Positions 1 to 8,719 of a DNA stretch of 64,000 nucleotides are shown in pieces. Both the position numbers and the translations under genes were made by a program. The stretch is taken from NCBI RefSeq assembly GCF_000166715.1, contig NZ_AEMI01000003.1:92182-156181 (forward strand), written 5' to 3'. The notes beneath the pieces were generated by a model, which worked only from the letters and a program-made list of their open reading frames with translations, made no database searches and had not been told where the DNA came from. The number at the start of each line of letters is the position of its first letter. The first letter of the stretch is position 1. This DNA comes from Leuconostoc gelidum subsp. gelidum KCTC 3527. Its GTDB lineage: Bacteria; Bacillota; Bacilli; Lactobacillales; Lactobacillaceae.

Positions 1-1743
1 AAGCCTAAAGCAAAGATTTCTGGTCTTTGGAAAATTATTAAAATAGCACATCCACAATTTAAACTCATGATTCCAGGACTTTTACTTTCAGTTATTGGTG
101 TAGCAGCCAACTTAATGACACCAAAATATTCTGGACAACTAATTAATACATTCAGTGGTAAAGATTTACAAAATGTTCATATTGACCAAACGATTGTGGT
201 AATTGTTTTGGCACTGTTTATTGGCGGTGCGATTGTATCTGCTATCGGGAATTTTTTGACAGGTGTCGCTGGAGAGCAATTGGTGCGCAATCTGCGTGAA
301 ATTATTTGGCAAAAATTGGTTGTTTTTAAAACACCATATTTTGATAACGTAAAATCCGGTGAAACAACTTCTCGTTTAACAAATGATACATCACAAGTGA
401 AAACACTAGTTGCAAATACACTACCTAACTTTCTAACAAGCATGATTTCAATGGTTGGTGCAGTCGTCTTAATGTTTACAACGGATTGGCACATGGCAAT
501 TTGGATATTTATTGCTGTACCAGTTACAGCGTTATTAGTCACACCAGTGATGATTTTAGGATCAAAAGTTGGTCGAGGGACGCAAGATGCAATGGCTGAT
601 TTTAGTGGGGGATCACAAGAAACCCTTGCCGAAATGCGGTTAGTAAAATCTTCAGGTGCTGAACAGCATGTTTTGAAGCATGGCATTGACCAAATTGAAA
701 AATTATTTAAATTTGGTCGTCGAGAAGCAATTATTGATGGTGTGATGGGACCCATCATGACCATGGTGATGATGGGCTTATTTGCCTTGATTTTAGTCGT
801 TGGCTCATTACGCGTTGCTAAAGGTGAATCAACAATGGGGACGTTGTTTAGTTTTATCATGTATTTGTTCCAAATTATGCCAGCTTTGGCTAATATTGGT
901 ACATTTGGTTCGACGCTTGCCAAAACACAAGGGGCAACGTATCGCTTGATTAGATTACTTGATGAACCAATTGAAGAACTCGATAAAGGTGAGATAGTTG
1001 ACATTGAAGGCTTAACTTTAAAAGCTAATCATATTGATTTTGAATATGAAATAGGGAAGCCAATTTTGCATGATGTTTCGTTTGAAACTAAGCCTAATAC
1101 GATAGTAGCGTTCGCTGGGCCTTCAGGTGGCGGCAAATCAACGATTTTCCAGCTCCTTGAGCGTTTTTACGAACCTACTGGAGGAAATATGAATATCGGT
1201 AGTTACAACATTGAAGATATTTCATTGAATTCTTGGCGTTCGCAAATTGGTTTTGTATCACAAGATTCTTCAATTATGGCTGGCACAATTCGTGATAATT
1301 TAACCTATGGATTGCCACAACAGTTTTCAGACGAACGTTTGTGGGAAGTTTTACGATTAGCTTATGCGGATAATTTTGTGGATCAACTACCGGAAAAATT
1401 AAATACTCAAGTTGGTGAGCGTGGGGTAAAAGTTTCTGGAGGACAACGTCAGCGTTTGGCTATTGCGCGTGCTTTCTTGCGAGATCCAAAGATTTTGATG
1501 TTAGACGAAGCAACAGCGAGCTTGGATTCGGAATCAGAAGCAATGGTGCAACGTGCACTTGAGCAGTTAATGCAAGGCCGAACAACACTAGTTATCGCAC
1601 ATCGTTTGTCAACAATTGTTGATGCGGATAAAATTTACTTTATTGAGCATGGCGAAGTGACAGGATCTGGTACTCACCAGGAGCTGTTAGATAGTCATAA
1701 ATTATATGCAGAATATGTGTCTGAACAATTTGTTACCAAATAG
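1..1743 (+). CDS. ABC exporter, fused permease/ATPase (5' end outside window)
   Basis: Half-size multidrug/lipid-type ABC exporter of the inner membrane: a six-helix transmembrane domain followed by an ATPase domain. The frame is open from base 1 (KPKAKISGLWKIIK...) so the true start lies to the left; the first ATG in view (67) is internal. The ATPase half shows Walker A GPSGGGKST (about residue 355 of the visible part), Q-loop, signature VSGGQRQR, Walker B ILMLDEA and the H-loop in VIAHRLS. Family resemblance is to BmrA/LmrA half-transporters that act as homodimers or as one of a pair; the partner, if any, would be upstream. Substrate cannot be read from the sequence. The gene ends with TAG and is followed by about 115 bp of non-coding DNA before the next gene. 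Confidence 0.9.
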   Translation, partial: KPKAKISGLWKIIKIAHPQFKLMIPGLLLSVIGVAANLMTPKYSGQLINTFSGKDLQNVHIDQTIVVIVLALFIGGAIVSAIGNFLTGVAGEQLVRNLREIIWQKLVVFKTPYFDNVKSGETTSRLTNDTSQVKTLVANTLPNFLTSMISMVGAVVLMFTTDWHMAIWIFIAVPVTALLVTPVMILGSKVGRGTQDAMADFSGGSQETLAEMRLVKSSGAEQHVLKHGIDQIEKLFKFGRREAIIDGVMGPIMTMVMMGLFALILVVGSLRVAKGESTMGTLFSFIMYLFQIMPALANIGTFGSTLAKTQGATYRLIRLLDEPIEELDKGEIVDIEGLTLKANHIDFEYEIGKPILHDVSFETKPNTIVAFAGPSGGGKSTIFQLLERFYEPTGGNMNIGSYNIEDISLNSWRSQIGFVSQDSSIMAGTIRDNLTYGLPQQFSDERLWEVLRLAYADNFVDQLPEKLNTQVGERGVKVSGGQRQRLAIARAFLRDPKILMLDEATASLDSESEAMVQRALEQLMQGRTTLVIAHRLSTIVDADKIYFIEHGEVTGSGTHQELLDSHKLYAEYVSEQFVTK

Positions 1744-1858
1744 TTCAGATCAAAATAATTGGTTATCAAAAAATATTAATGAAATGTGATTTTTAATAGA
1801 AGATTAAAAATGATATACTTTATACATATAGTAATATTAAATATGAGGGGATAAAAGT

Positions 1859-2083
1859 ATGTATAACTTATTTGAAAAAGTTGGGGAAAGAATGACTAGT
1901 AGACAGGCATTCTTTGTAAAAAATTTTGTACTGGTCTTTAGTATAATTGGTACGATTCAAGTATTAATGAATATTATATCGCATGACTATTTGATTGTTG
2001 ATTTTGATAAGGTAGTTATTTTTTCAATTTTTGTTAGCATCGTACTCATGAAAAGGAAATACGTTAGAAATACAAAAATTTGA
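1859..2083 (+). CDS. small membrane protein, function unknown
   Basis: 74-residue protein with two hydrophobic stretches (about residues 20-43 and 50-65) separated by an acidic loop and a basic C-terminus (MKRKYVRNTKI), so probably a two-helix membrane protein. ATG is preceded by GAGGGG about 8 nt upstream and a TATACT-like -10 lies about 50 nt upstream, which supports a real gene. I do not recognise the family. It sits just upstream of bacteriocin-immunity-like genes, and small two-helix proteins of this size are common in such clusters, but that link is only positional. Confidence 0.55.
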   Translation: MYNLFEKVGERMTSRQAFFVKNFVLVFSIIGTIQVLMNIISHDYLIVDFDKVVIFSIFVSIVLMKRKYVRNTKI

Positions 2084-2115
2084 TAGAATAATACGGTCTC
2101 TACGATAAGAACAAA

Positions 2116-2145
2116 TTGATTGAAATCCAAATGAATTTCAATCAA
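2116..2145. repeat. perfect 11-bp hairpin before the first immunity gene
   Basis: TTGATTGAAAT and its exact reverse complement are separated by 8 nt. No T-run follows on either strand, so it is not an obvious terminator. It lies 30 bp before an immunity-like start codon and could be a protein-binding site or a 5'-UTR structure. Confidence 0.5.
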
Positions 2146-2175
2146 TCACATACTACTAAATAAGGGGCAACGATT

Positions 2176-2469
2176 ATGACACAGATAAAATGGTATACAG
2201 GTGGACAAGAACGAGGGAAAGTTGCGTTAGAACTTATAATACAGCTACTCAAGGAACTAGACGGCACGGCATATGATGCTTTAAAACAAGTTCTAGCTGT
2301 GTACTTTAATGAAATTAAAAACGAATCAGGATCTATACCCTTGGTATTTAGCCGAATGAATCTTGATGTATCAAATGTTATGATAAAAAATCATATCGTG
2401 TTACCAGAAAACGCGCAACAAACGATGAAAAAAATATCTCAACTCAATCAATTAAGATATGGGTATTGA
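2176..2469 (+). CDS. bacteriocin immunity protein, EntA_Immun-like
   Basis: 97-residue soluble, helix-rich protein. The layout IKWYTGGQERG ... VPLVFSRMNLDVSN ... LNQLRYGY matches my memory of the class IIa (pediocin-like) immunity family (enterocin A immunity fold, a cytosolic four-helix bundle that protects the mannose-PTS receptor complex from its bacteriocin). Start ATG has AAGGGG 10 nt upstream. No structural gene for a pediocin-like (YGNGV) peptide is seen nearby, so it would be an orphan immunity gene giving cross-protection. Family assignment rests on pattern recall, not a search. Confidence 0.65.
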   Translation: MTQIKWYTGGQERGKVALELIIQLLKELDGTAYDALKQVLAVYFNEIKNESGSIPLVFSRMNLDVSNVMIKNHIVLPENAQQTMKKISQLNQLRYGY

Positions 2470-2741
2470 AACGATACAGATAAAGAACACCAAATCACCA
2501 CTAACATATTTACGAAAAAAGTCAATAATATATATTGGCCAAAAAAATCAAAAAACTTGTGTAAATTTGGCTATTTGCTTTTGCTATAATGTGTGTTAGG
2601 GGCTGACAAAAAATGAAACAAAGTTCTCACTAGGGGTTACCTATACTTAAAATCTGATGGCGGTGTTTGAAAGTAGCGTCTGAGATGGTGAGGTATAGGT
2701 TTTTTTATTGAAGAAGATATTTAATTGAAGAAGGGGGAATT
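2470..2741 (+). ncRNA. structured leader RNA or small RNA ahead of immunity genes
   Basis: An extended -10 (TGCTATAAT, 2582-2590) predicts transcription from about 2597. The transcript would carry ACCTATAC (2639-2646) pairing with GTATAGGT (2693-2700), followed by seven T residues, i.e. an intrinsic terminator closing a structured RNA of roughly 110 nt. It contains a tiny reading frame at 2614 (ATG AAA CAA AGT TCT CAC TAG) with AGGGG upstream. The next gene starts at 2742, so this is either a stand-alone small RNA or an attenuated leader of the immunity genes. I do not recognise a known riboswitch class. Confidence 0.5.
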
Positions 2742-2993
2742 ATGGAAAAAGAACAGTTATTAGCTGTGTTAATGGCATTTAAAGATGGCGAAATTAATGA
2801 ACAACAAATAGTTGATCACGCATGTATTAGCATTAAGGAAAATGTCAATGCAAACAAAGTTCAGAAAGAAGTTGTACGTGATTTGAGAGGATTATTGATC
2901 AAGCAAACTTTATCAGAAAATGGCTTGCTACTCTGGCGTCAACTTGAAAACCCTGACATCAGCATACCAGGCCGATTCTTTTTGGGCCTGTAA
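2742..2993 (+). CDS. putative bacteriocin-immunity-type helical protein
   Basis: 83 residues, no membrane segment, predicted mostly helical (KEQLLAVLMAFKDGEINEQQIVDHA...). Good ribosome site (AAGGGGG, 8 nt before ATG). It is followed 29 bp later by another protein of similar size and style, and is the first gene after a terminator-bearing leader, so 2742-3289 looks like a two-gene unit. Size, helical character and neighbours suggest an EntA_Immun/PedB-like immunity protein; direct sequence motifs are weak, so treat function as an inference. Confidence 0.45.
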   Translation: MEKEQLLAVLMAFKDGEINEQQIVDHACISIKENVNANKVQKEVVRDLRGLLIKQTLSENGLLLWRQLENPDISIPGRFFLGL

Positions 2994-3022
2994 CGTGGCG
3001 TATATCAAGTAGGAGAAGAATT

Positions 3023-3289
3023 ATGAATAGTCAGAAACAACAATTATGGGACAATATGTCTGTATTAGTAACAGATGCTACACTTAGCGAAATGGAAAAG
3101 GAAATTTTAGGTATAGCCGATAAGGCATTACGTGGCGGGTTAGATGAGGAAATGATTGCTATTGATTTAAAGCACGAATTATCTTTCTTATCATCCAATC
3201 AACCGCTTTCTAAAAATATGGTACCTTTTTTAACAGAGCTATCACGCTTATACTTGGACTATGACCGTCGTGACAATATGAGTATATGA
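3023..3289 (+). CDS. putative bacteriocin immunity protein
   Basis: 88-residue soluble protein with the helix-rich arrangement LWDNMSVLVTD ... KALRGGLDEEMI ... LSFLSSNQPLSKNM ... LSRLYLDYDRR, reminiscent of the four-helix-bundle immunity family of class II bacteriocins. GGAGAAG lies 6 nt before the ATG. It forms a pair with the preceding 83-residue gene. No cognate bacteriocin gene is adjacent; the only bacteriocin genes in the window are 23 kb away and are of a different (two-peptide) type, so this is an orphan by position. Confidence 0.5.
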   Translation: MNSQKQQLWDNMSVLVTDATLSEMEKEILGIADKALRGGLDEEMIAIDLKHELSFLSSNQPLSKNMVPFLTELSRLYLDYDRRDNMSI

Positions 3290-3353
3290 GTTATCATATC
3301 AAGATGTACGATCGAGGCAGGTATAATAAATAAACTAGCAAGAGGTGAACGTT

Positions 3354-4568
3354 GTGATAAATCATATTGCTTTAAACAACTTTGTGAAAAAAAGTGGGAC
3401 GAATAAACCACTATCCCTTGATCCCAATGAGTTATTATCTCACCATTTAATGATTGTTGGTGCGACAGGTAATGGCAAATCGACATCATTATTATCTTTG
3501 GTCGAATCGTTACAGCAATCTCAGCAAACGAGTATTATTTTTGATGCAACAGGTGAATATAGTCAAATACCCCATGCCATTACCTATACTTTGGGAGAAG
3601 ATGCTAATTTAGATTTTGCAGAATTAGAAGCTAAAGATGTTGGAAACATATTAGGTATCAAAAACGATCGTTTAATCCCAAAATTAGCTATGGCAATTGA
3701 ATCACTTAAGATTCAGAAAAATGTCATCAAAAATAATGGCACCTATATCAAAATCAATAAAAAACTAACGACATTTGATCAGGAGCAACAAAAATTATCA
3801 GTTTTTGGACGTGATTATGATGCGACATTGTTGATGACACAAGTTATTCAAGAGTTTGCTGTACCATTTGGTGATTCAAAGGCAGATTATGATTTATTAG
3901 GCCAAGAAATTGACCATGAAGCGGTAAGATCACAATGGGGGGATCTATTAAGTGGGCAATCTCGTGTGAGACAGCCTACTTTAAATCGCGTGTTCAATAT
4001 GCACCACAATCATATTGTACCTCGGGCAACACAGACAGATATATTTTATATTTTAAAGTTATTTTCTGAACGTCGGAGCCAGCAACGCACACTTGTCATT
4101 GATGTCAGTCAGTTGAAAACGGGTAGTGATGTTAGCCGATTAGTATTATCACTCCTACTCAAAAAGCTGCTGGCCATCAGAATGGCTAGTACGATTCGTT
4201 TTCCAATCACAATTTTTCTTGATGAAGCACATCGTTATATGCCAGAGAACCAAAAACAACTTAATGATACTGGTTTGTTTAAAATACTGCGTGAGGGACG
4301 TAAGTATGGTATTTATTCTGTGGTTTCAACACAATCACCTTTAGATATACCTGCACAGTTAAGCGGTCAATTTGGTAGTGCACTGATTCATCAATTAAAT
4401 CATCCTGATGAGTTACAACAGATTGTCAGCTTAAAAAACATAGCTGATTATCATAATTTATCCGTTGGGCAAGCTATACTTAAAATGTACCGCAACCCAA
4501 ATACCATGCTAGTTGACGTCACGAAGCCAACGACTAAACATGACACAGCCTCGCCGAAGTTTAGGTAA
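3354..4568 (+). CDS. HerA/VirB4-type P-loop ATPase (DUF87 family)
   Basis: About 404-residue cytosolic ATPase. Walker A is GATGNGKST near residue 36 and Walker B is ITIFLDEAHRYM near residue 285, followed by an Arg-rich segment (LREGRKYG) and a late STQSP sensor-like motif, as in HerA/FtsK-superfamily DUF87 proteins that move or process DNA. Two GTG codons compete for the start: the one at 3345 overlaps the ribosome site AGAGGTG (3341-3347), while the GTG at 3354 has it at ideal spacing, so 3354 is chosen. No partner nuclease (NurA) is adjacent. Its role in this organism is unknown. Confidence 0.75.
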   Translation: MINHIALNNFVKKSGTNKPLSLDPNELLSHHLMIVGATGNGKSTSLLSLVESLQQSQQTSIIFDATGEYSQIPHAITYTLGEDANLDFAELEAKDVGNILGIKNDRLIPKLAMAIESLKIQKNVIKNNGTYIKINKKLTTFDQEQQKLSVFGRDYDATLLMTQVIQEFAVPFGDSKADYDLLGQEIDHEAVRSQWGDLLSGQSRVRQPTLNRVFNMHHNHIVPRATQTDIFYILKLFSERRSQQRTLVIDVSQLKTGSDVSRLVLSLLLKKLLAIRMASTIRFPITIFLDEAHRYMPENQKQLNDTGLFKILREGRKYGIYSVVSTQSPLDIPAQLSGQFGSALIHQLNHPDELQQIVSLKNIADYHNLSVGQAILKMYRNPNTMLVDVTKPTTKHDTASPKFR

Positions 4569-4609
4569 AAAGGATGTTTATTGCAGCCTATCAATATTGC
4601 TTAACCTAG

Positions 4610-5593
4610 TTAGCTTTGGTTAATCCCTTCATAAAGAGTCACATCTAGCATATAAGTAGATTGTGTTGGTACATTCATCATACGGTTTTCTAAAACAGTC
4701 ACGGCAGTATCTGCTAAATCATTTATAGGTTGAACGATTGTTGGCATGTTTGGTAAAACAGTGCGTATTAAATTTGTGCCATCAAATCCAATCACCAATG
4801 GCTGATTATTGGCGTTTGTATACTTTCGTTGAATTAAGGATAAAATTTGTGCAGCTTCAACGTCATTACCAGCAAATATACCATCGACATTGGGATGTTC
4901 GTCTAATAATCTAGAAAAGATAATGTCTTTTTCGCCATGGGATAGTTCAAATTCTACTTCCCAATGATGCGGTGTAAAATGATGTTTTTTTATTGTATCG
5001 ATATAACCTTGATGTCTAAGACTACTAGGCATATTTGGGTAAGTGTGACCACTGGTATGGACTATGTGTTTAGCACCTTGATCAATTAAATATTGTGTGG
5101 CTAAAACACCACCATGATAGTTATCTACGGAAATAGTCGGAATCTCATCGTTTAGAATACGTTCAACTGAAACGATGGGTAACCCACTATATTTATTATA
5201 GGTTTGTATATTAAAATTGTGCGTTCCCACGATCAAACCATCAACTTGATGAGAGAGCAACTGTCTGAGATAGTGCTCTTCTTTTTTTTCATCATACATT
5301 GAATCGCCCACAATTACTGTATATCCTTTGAGATATAACTTTTTTTCCAATAATTCCACGAGCTCACCAAAAAAAGGATGCGCAATTGCAGGGAAAAGTA
5401 ATCCGATAATATGTGTTTTTTTCTTTTGTAACTGTTGGGCGGCAGCGTTTGGTTGATAATTTAATTGGGACATTGCCTGATATACATTATCAATTGTTTT
5501 TTGGCTTAAATAGCCACGATTATTTAGAACGCGTGATACAGTTGTTTTTGATACACCCGCTAATTTTGCGACATCTTCAAGTTTATAGCTCAT
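4610..5593 (-). CDS. LacI-family regulator of the sucrose operon
   Basis: 327-residue repressor. N-terminal helix-turn-helix MSYKLEDVAKLAGVSKTTVSRVLN followed by a periplasmic-binding-like sugar sensing domain (typical GIFAGNDVEAAQIL, VIGFDG). The start is set at the ATG of MSYKL because GGAATG lies 8 nt upstream; a longer frame (from 5608) has no site. It is the last gene of a reverse-strand set: permease, GH32 hydrolase, regulator, with an intrinsic terminator just before it, so it may depend on read-through or on a weak promoter (TATACT, about 5667-5672) upstream of that hairpin. Likely binds sucrose, fructose or a phosphate ester and represses the permease/hydrolase pair; the best candidate operator is at 8483-8502. 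Confidence 0.85.
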   Translation of the reverse strand: MSYKLEDVAKLAGVSKTTVSRVLNNRGYLSQKTIDNVYQAMSQLNYQPNAAAQQLQKKKTHIIGLLFPAIAHPFFGELVELLEKKLYLKGYTVIVGDSMYDEKKEEHYLRQLLSHQVDGLIVGTHNFNIQTYNKYSGLPIVSVERILNDEIPTISVDNYHGGVLATQYLIDQGAKHIVHTSGHTYPNMPSSLRHQGYIDTIKKHHFTPHHWEVEFELSHGEKDIIFSRLLDEHPNVDGIFAGNDVEAAQILSLIQRKYTNANNQPLVIGFDGTNLIRTVLPNMPTIVQPINDLADTAVTVLENRMMNVPTQSTYMLDVTLYEGINQS

Positions 5594-5620
5594 TATTTTA
5601 CATTCCATTTATAATTAATT

Positions 5621-5651
5621 AAAAAAATGCTTATCAACATATTGATAAGCA
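5621..5651 (-). terminator. intrinsic terminator between hydrolase and regulator genes
   Basis: TGCTTATCAA, a 4-nt loop and TTGATAAGCA form a perfect 10-bp stem (5628-5651) followed on the reverse strand by seven T residues. It lies 46 bp after the hydrolase stop and 28 bp before the regulator start. The same palindrome could also serve as a repressor-binding site. Confidence 0.8.
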
Positions 5652-5696
5652 TGTCATTTCAATTAAAGTATACTACAAAAAGTGTGGATTAAAATA

Positions 5697-7121
5697 TTAA
5701 ATCGTCTGACTATCAAGGCGATATGTTGTGAATTGACCTGATATGGTACTATTATCATCCGAGACCAACGATATGACAGGTGTTCCAGTGATGTAAAATC
5801 TTTCTGTAAATACTGCTTCACCTTGTTGAACAAATATTTCGATCACACTATGATCCACAAATATATTAAAGTCTAGTTGATCTAGTTCATTTACAAAGGC
5901 GTATCTTGGATCATTTGGGTGATCTATGTGGTTAAGGACAAAAGTATGTGTATCTTTGTCAAAATGAAGCGAGATAATGTCATTATTTAAGACATCTTTT
6001 ACATATAGGGAGACAGTGCTAGTAGCTAATGTTGCTTTAATTTCAATAGCACTGTTATGCTGAGATAATGTTGTTGTTGGTGATAAGGTACCTTGACATA
6101 GTGTCTCCTGTCTCAAGCTACTCGTTTCCGCAACAGGTTGCATAGAAAGATGGTCATCATTTAAAATTAATTGTCTTGGCAATGTTAATAAACCTGTCCA
6201 ACCATCAGATTTTTCATTAAACTTGCTTTCCCACATGTCGGCCCAACCAATAACAATGCGTCGTCCGTCGGGGGAAAGCATTGTTTGTGAGGCATAAAAG
6301 TCATGTCCGTGATCTAGTTCTTGAAAGTGATTTCGCTCAAATTTTTGCGTCGTATAGTCAAACTGACCAATAAAATAGCCAGTTTGGTATAAATTTTTAA
6401 ATTTATATGCTTGTGGTTGAATATTCATAGGTGACATTAGGAGAATTTCTTTGCCATTCAATGTGAAAAAGTCAGGACATTCCCACATATCTCCCTCAGC
6501 TGCGATAGACTGTGATTGATCTAAAACACCTAAATACTGCCATTCAAAAAGATCTGTTGATTGGTACAAAATAGCGCGTCCGAAGCCATTGTTTGACTGA
6601 TTACCTAATATAATATAATAGAATCCATTATGTTCCCATATTTTTGGATCTCGAAAATGATGTGAACTGTCGTCTGGAGCCTGTGAAATAATAGGATTAT
6701 TCGCATACTTAGTAAAGTGAATACCATCATCACTGTAAGCTAGGTTTTGATTTTGCCAGAAGTGTTCTGGATCGTTATCGCCATAGTAGTGATGACCTGT
6801 ATAAACAAGCCATAGACGGCCGTCCTTAACGATGGCACTACCAGAAAATACACCATCAGTATCTTCAGAATCGCCGGGCGTAAGCGCGATTGGTAAATCT
6901 TCCCAGTGAATTAAATCGCGGCTACGCTTATGACCCCAATGCATTGGTCCCCATTGTGCAGCATAAGGATAGTGTTGATAAAAAATATGATAATAGCCCT
7001 GAAAATACACGAAGCCATTGGGGTCGTTCATCCAGCCATTTGTTGGGGCAACATGATAATTTGGCCTGTAACGTGTATTAGTTATAGGAATGAAGTTTTC
7101 TTCGGTTAGTTGTTTTGTCAT
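5697..7121 (-). CDS. sucrose hydrolase / beta-fructofuranosidase (GH32)
   Basis: 474-residue cytoplasmic glycoside hydrolase family 32 enzyme that cuts sucrose (or sucrose-6-phosphate and short fructans) to glucose and fructose. The family signature NGWMNDPNG near residue 30 holds the catalytic nucleophile Asp; the transition-state RDP motif (HFRDPKIWE) and the WECPD motif with the acid/base Glu are present, followed by the C-terminal beta-sandwich. No signal peptide. Start ATG has AAAGGAG at 8 nt. The upstream neighbour is a proton symporter that delivers unphosphorylated sugar, which favours sucrose hydrolase over sucrose-6-phosphate hydrolase. Length is normal for ScrB/CscA/SacA relatives. 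Confidence 0.9.
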   Translation of the reverse strand: MTKQLTEENFIPITNTRYRPNYHVAPTNGWMNDPNGFVYFQGYYHIFYQHYPYAAQWGPMHWGHKRSRDLIHWEDLPIALTPGDSEDTDGVFSGSAIVKDGRLWLVYTGHHYYGDNDPEHFWQNQNLAYSDDGIHFTKYANNPIISQAPDDSSHHFRDPKIWEHNGFYYIILGNQSNNGFGRAILYQSTDLFEWQYLGVLDQSQSIAAEGDMWECPDFFTLNGKEILLMSPMNIQPQAYKFKNLYQTGYFIGQFDYTTQKFERNHFQELDHGHDFYASQTMLSPDGRRIVIGWADMWESKFNEKSDGWTGLLTLPRQLILNDDHLSMQPVAETSSLRQETLCQGTLSPTTTLSQHNSAIEIKATLATSTVSLYVKDVLNNDIISLHFDKDTHTFVLNHIDHPNDPRYAFVNELDQLDFNIFVDHSVIEIFVQQGEAVFTERFYITGTPVISLVSDDNSTISGQFTTYRLDSQTI

Positions 7122-7168
7122 TTTTGTTGACTCCTTTGTATGAAAATTAATATTGGTTTTGACTATGA

Positions 7169-8458
7169 TTATATTTTGGCTAATGGCGTACCATTAACAT
7201 CTTGAGAATCTTTTTTAAGAACGAAGAAAGCATAAATACCAGCTAATAAAACCATGACCGAAATCACATGAAATGTGTTTTGATAACCAACATGATCTCG
7301 TAGTATTCCTAATGGTGTGGATAAAATAACTTGACCTATTTGAGCAGCAATTTGAAACCCAATCATATATAATGAGGCAGATAATTTTGTGTTAAAGTGT
7401 AGTGTGAAATAGCGGAAAATTGATAACGTAAACATTGGTACCTCTAATGAATGCAACATTTTAATAGCAGAAACAGTGTACGGGTTCGTATTAAAACCAC
7501 AGAGGCCGATACGCATAAACATAATAACTACACCAATCATCAATGTACGTTTGACACCAATTTTTCTCATTATAATTGGAACAACACCTAGCATAATCGC
7601 TTCAAAAAATACTTGTATGCTGTTAAGGGTGCCATATGCATGTTGACCCAGAGCTGGACTTGAGAATAACTTTGTATAGAAGTCAGGGAACATTTGCGAA
7701 TCAAATATCGTATAAAAAGTCCAACTGAAGATAATAAAGATGATAACTTGCCATAGTTCTGGTAATTTGAGTAAATGTAGCATATCTGACAATTTTGGAA
7801 TTGAATCTTCGCGTGCTAAGTCTGAGATGGCTTGTTTAGCATCACGTTCTTCTTTAGGCACCCAAAAGATAAGGTTGGCAAGCAAAAGAATGCCAAAAAT
7901 AGATCCGAACCAAAAGTTCAATTGGGGGTTAATGACAAATAGAAGCCCTGCTAGTAAAGCAACAATTGCATATCCAAAAGATCCCCATGCACGTGCTTGG
8001 CCATATTCAAAAGAAAAAACACGGCTGAATCTTTCTGTAACAGCTTCTAAAATACCAACTGCTGACAAGAATCCTGTAGATAAGACAATAGCGCCAACCC
8101 ACATGCCAATCACAAAATGGTTGGTTAAAAGTGGTGCGTATACCCAGATGAAAAAAGGGCCGATTAGAGTTGAGATGATAGCATTAAAGATTAGTAAGTA
8201 TCTTTTTATAAACAGCCTATCTTGAATTGCACCGTATACAAACATAAGTATCAAACTGAATAAAGAATTAGCTGAAAAAATTGTACCCACTTGCGCGCCA
8301 GATAAGCCTAAACCGCCGTTGCTTGTTGGGGATGTTAACCAGAGTTGATAGAAACTCCACCAGATGCCCCAAGAGGCAAAAAACAGTAACATACTTGTAG
8401 AACTTTGAAGATAAGATGCGTTTTTGAAAGAACGCAGTCTGCTTTTAGTAGAATTCAT
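7169..8458 (-). CDS. sucrose/oligosaccharide:H+ symporter (LacY/CscB family)
   Basis: 429-residue major facilitator permease with 12 predicted helices. The N-terminal run SMLLFFASWGIWWSFYQLWL, the GLSGAQVGTIFSANS segment and LMFVYGAIQDRL match the oligosaccharide:H+ symporter group (LacY, RafB, CscB). First gene of the reverse-strand operon, 47 bp before the GH32 hydrolase, so sucrose or a related fructoside is the likely substrate. AAAGG precedes the ATG. A perfect cre/LacI-type palindrome lies 25-45 bp upstream, so transcription should respond to CcpA and/or the operon's own LacI repressor. Confidence 0.85.
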   Translation of the reverse strand: MNSTKSRLRSFKNASYLQSSTSMLLFFASWGIWWSFYQLWLTSPTSNGGLGLSGAQVGTIFSANSLFSLILMFVYGAIQDRLFIKRYLLIFNAIISTLIGPFFIWVYAPLLTNHFVIGMWVGAIVLSTGFLSAVGILEAVTERFSRVFSFEYGQARAWGSFGYAIVALLAGLLFVINPQLNFWFGSIFGILLLANLIFWVPKEERDAKQAISDLAREDSIPKLSDMLHLLKLPELWQVIIFIIFSWTFYTIFDSQMFPDFYTKLFSSPALGQHAYGTLNSIQVFFEAIMLGVVPIIMRKIGVKRTLMIGVVIMFMRIGLCGFNTNPYTVSAIKMLHSLEVPMFTLSIFRYFTLHFNTKLSASLYMIGFQIAAQIGQVILSTPLGILRDHVGYQNTFHVISVMVLLAGIYAFFVLKKDSQDVNGTPLAKI

Positions 8459-8482
8459 AATGAAACCTTTCTTTATTTAGTT

Positions 8483-8502
8483 TTATGTAAACGCTTACAT
8501 AA
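8483..8502. promoter_or_regulatory. cre / LacI-type operator of the sucrose operon
   Basis: TTATGTAA-ACGC-TTACATAA is an 8-bp perfect inverted repeat with a CG centre. Its core (8486-8499) fits the CcpA cre consensus TGWAANCGNTNWCA at every position. It sits just upstream of the permease start and could be bound by CcpA, by the operon's LacI-family repressor, or by both. Confidence 0.8.
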
Positions 8503-8586
8503 AATATTATAAGGTTTTGTGTTCAATGTGTCAACCGATTGCTATACATTTTTACCAATTGCGTGATCACTCTTGTCAAATACGCG

Positions 8587-8605
8587 TTGCAACCAACAGT
8601 TGCAA
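8587..8605. promoter_or_regulatory. inverted repeat, possible operator
   Basis: TTGCAAC and GTTGCAA separated by 5 nt, about 115 bp upstream of the helix-turn-helix/ABC fusion gene. Together with a TATAAT at 8668-8673 it may be the control region of that operon, perhaps bound by the fusion protein's own HTH. Function is inferred. Confidence 0.4.
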
Positions 8606-8719
8606 TCTCAGCAAATAAAGGGTTACAGCAATATTAGTTATAAGATTTCAAAAAATGCTATTTCATGTATAATCAAATTCATAAGTGGTGCAATCTAAAG
8701 ATGATAGGAGAAATGGCAT

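Noticed and set aside
177..1004. 275-residue reverse-strand reading frame opposite the ABC exporter
   Set aside because: Shadow of a conserved exporter gene; no ribosome site and composition of an antisense frame.
5628..5651. Palindrome as LacI operator
   Set aside because: Seven T follow on the reverse strand directly after the hydrolase gene and no CG centre is present, so a terminator is the simpler reading; dual use not excluded.
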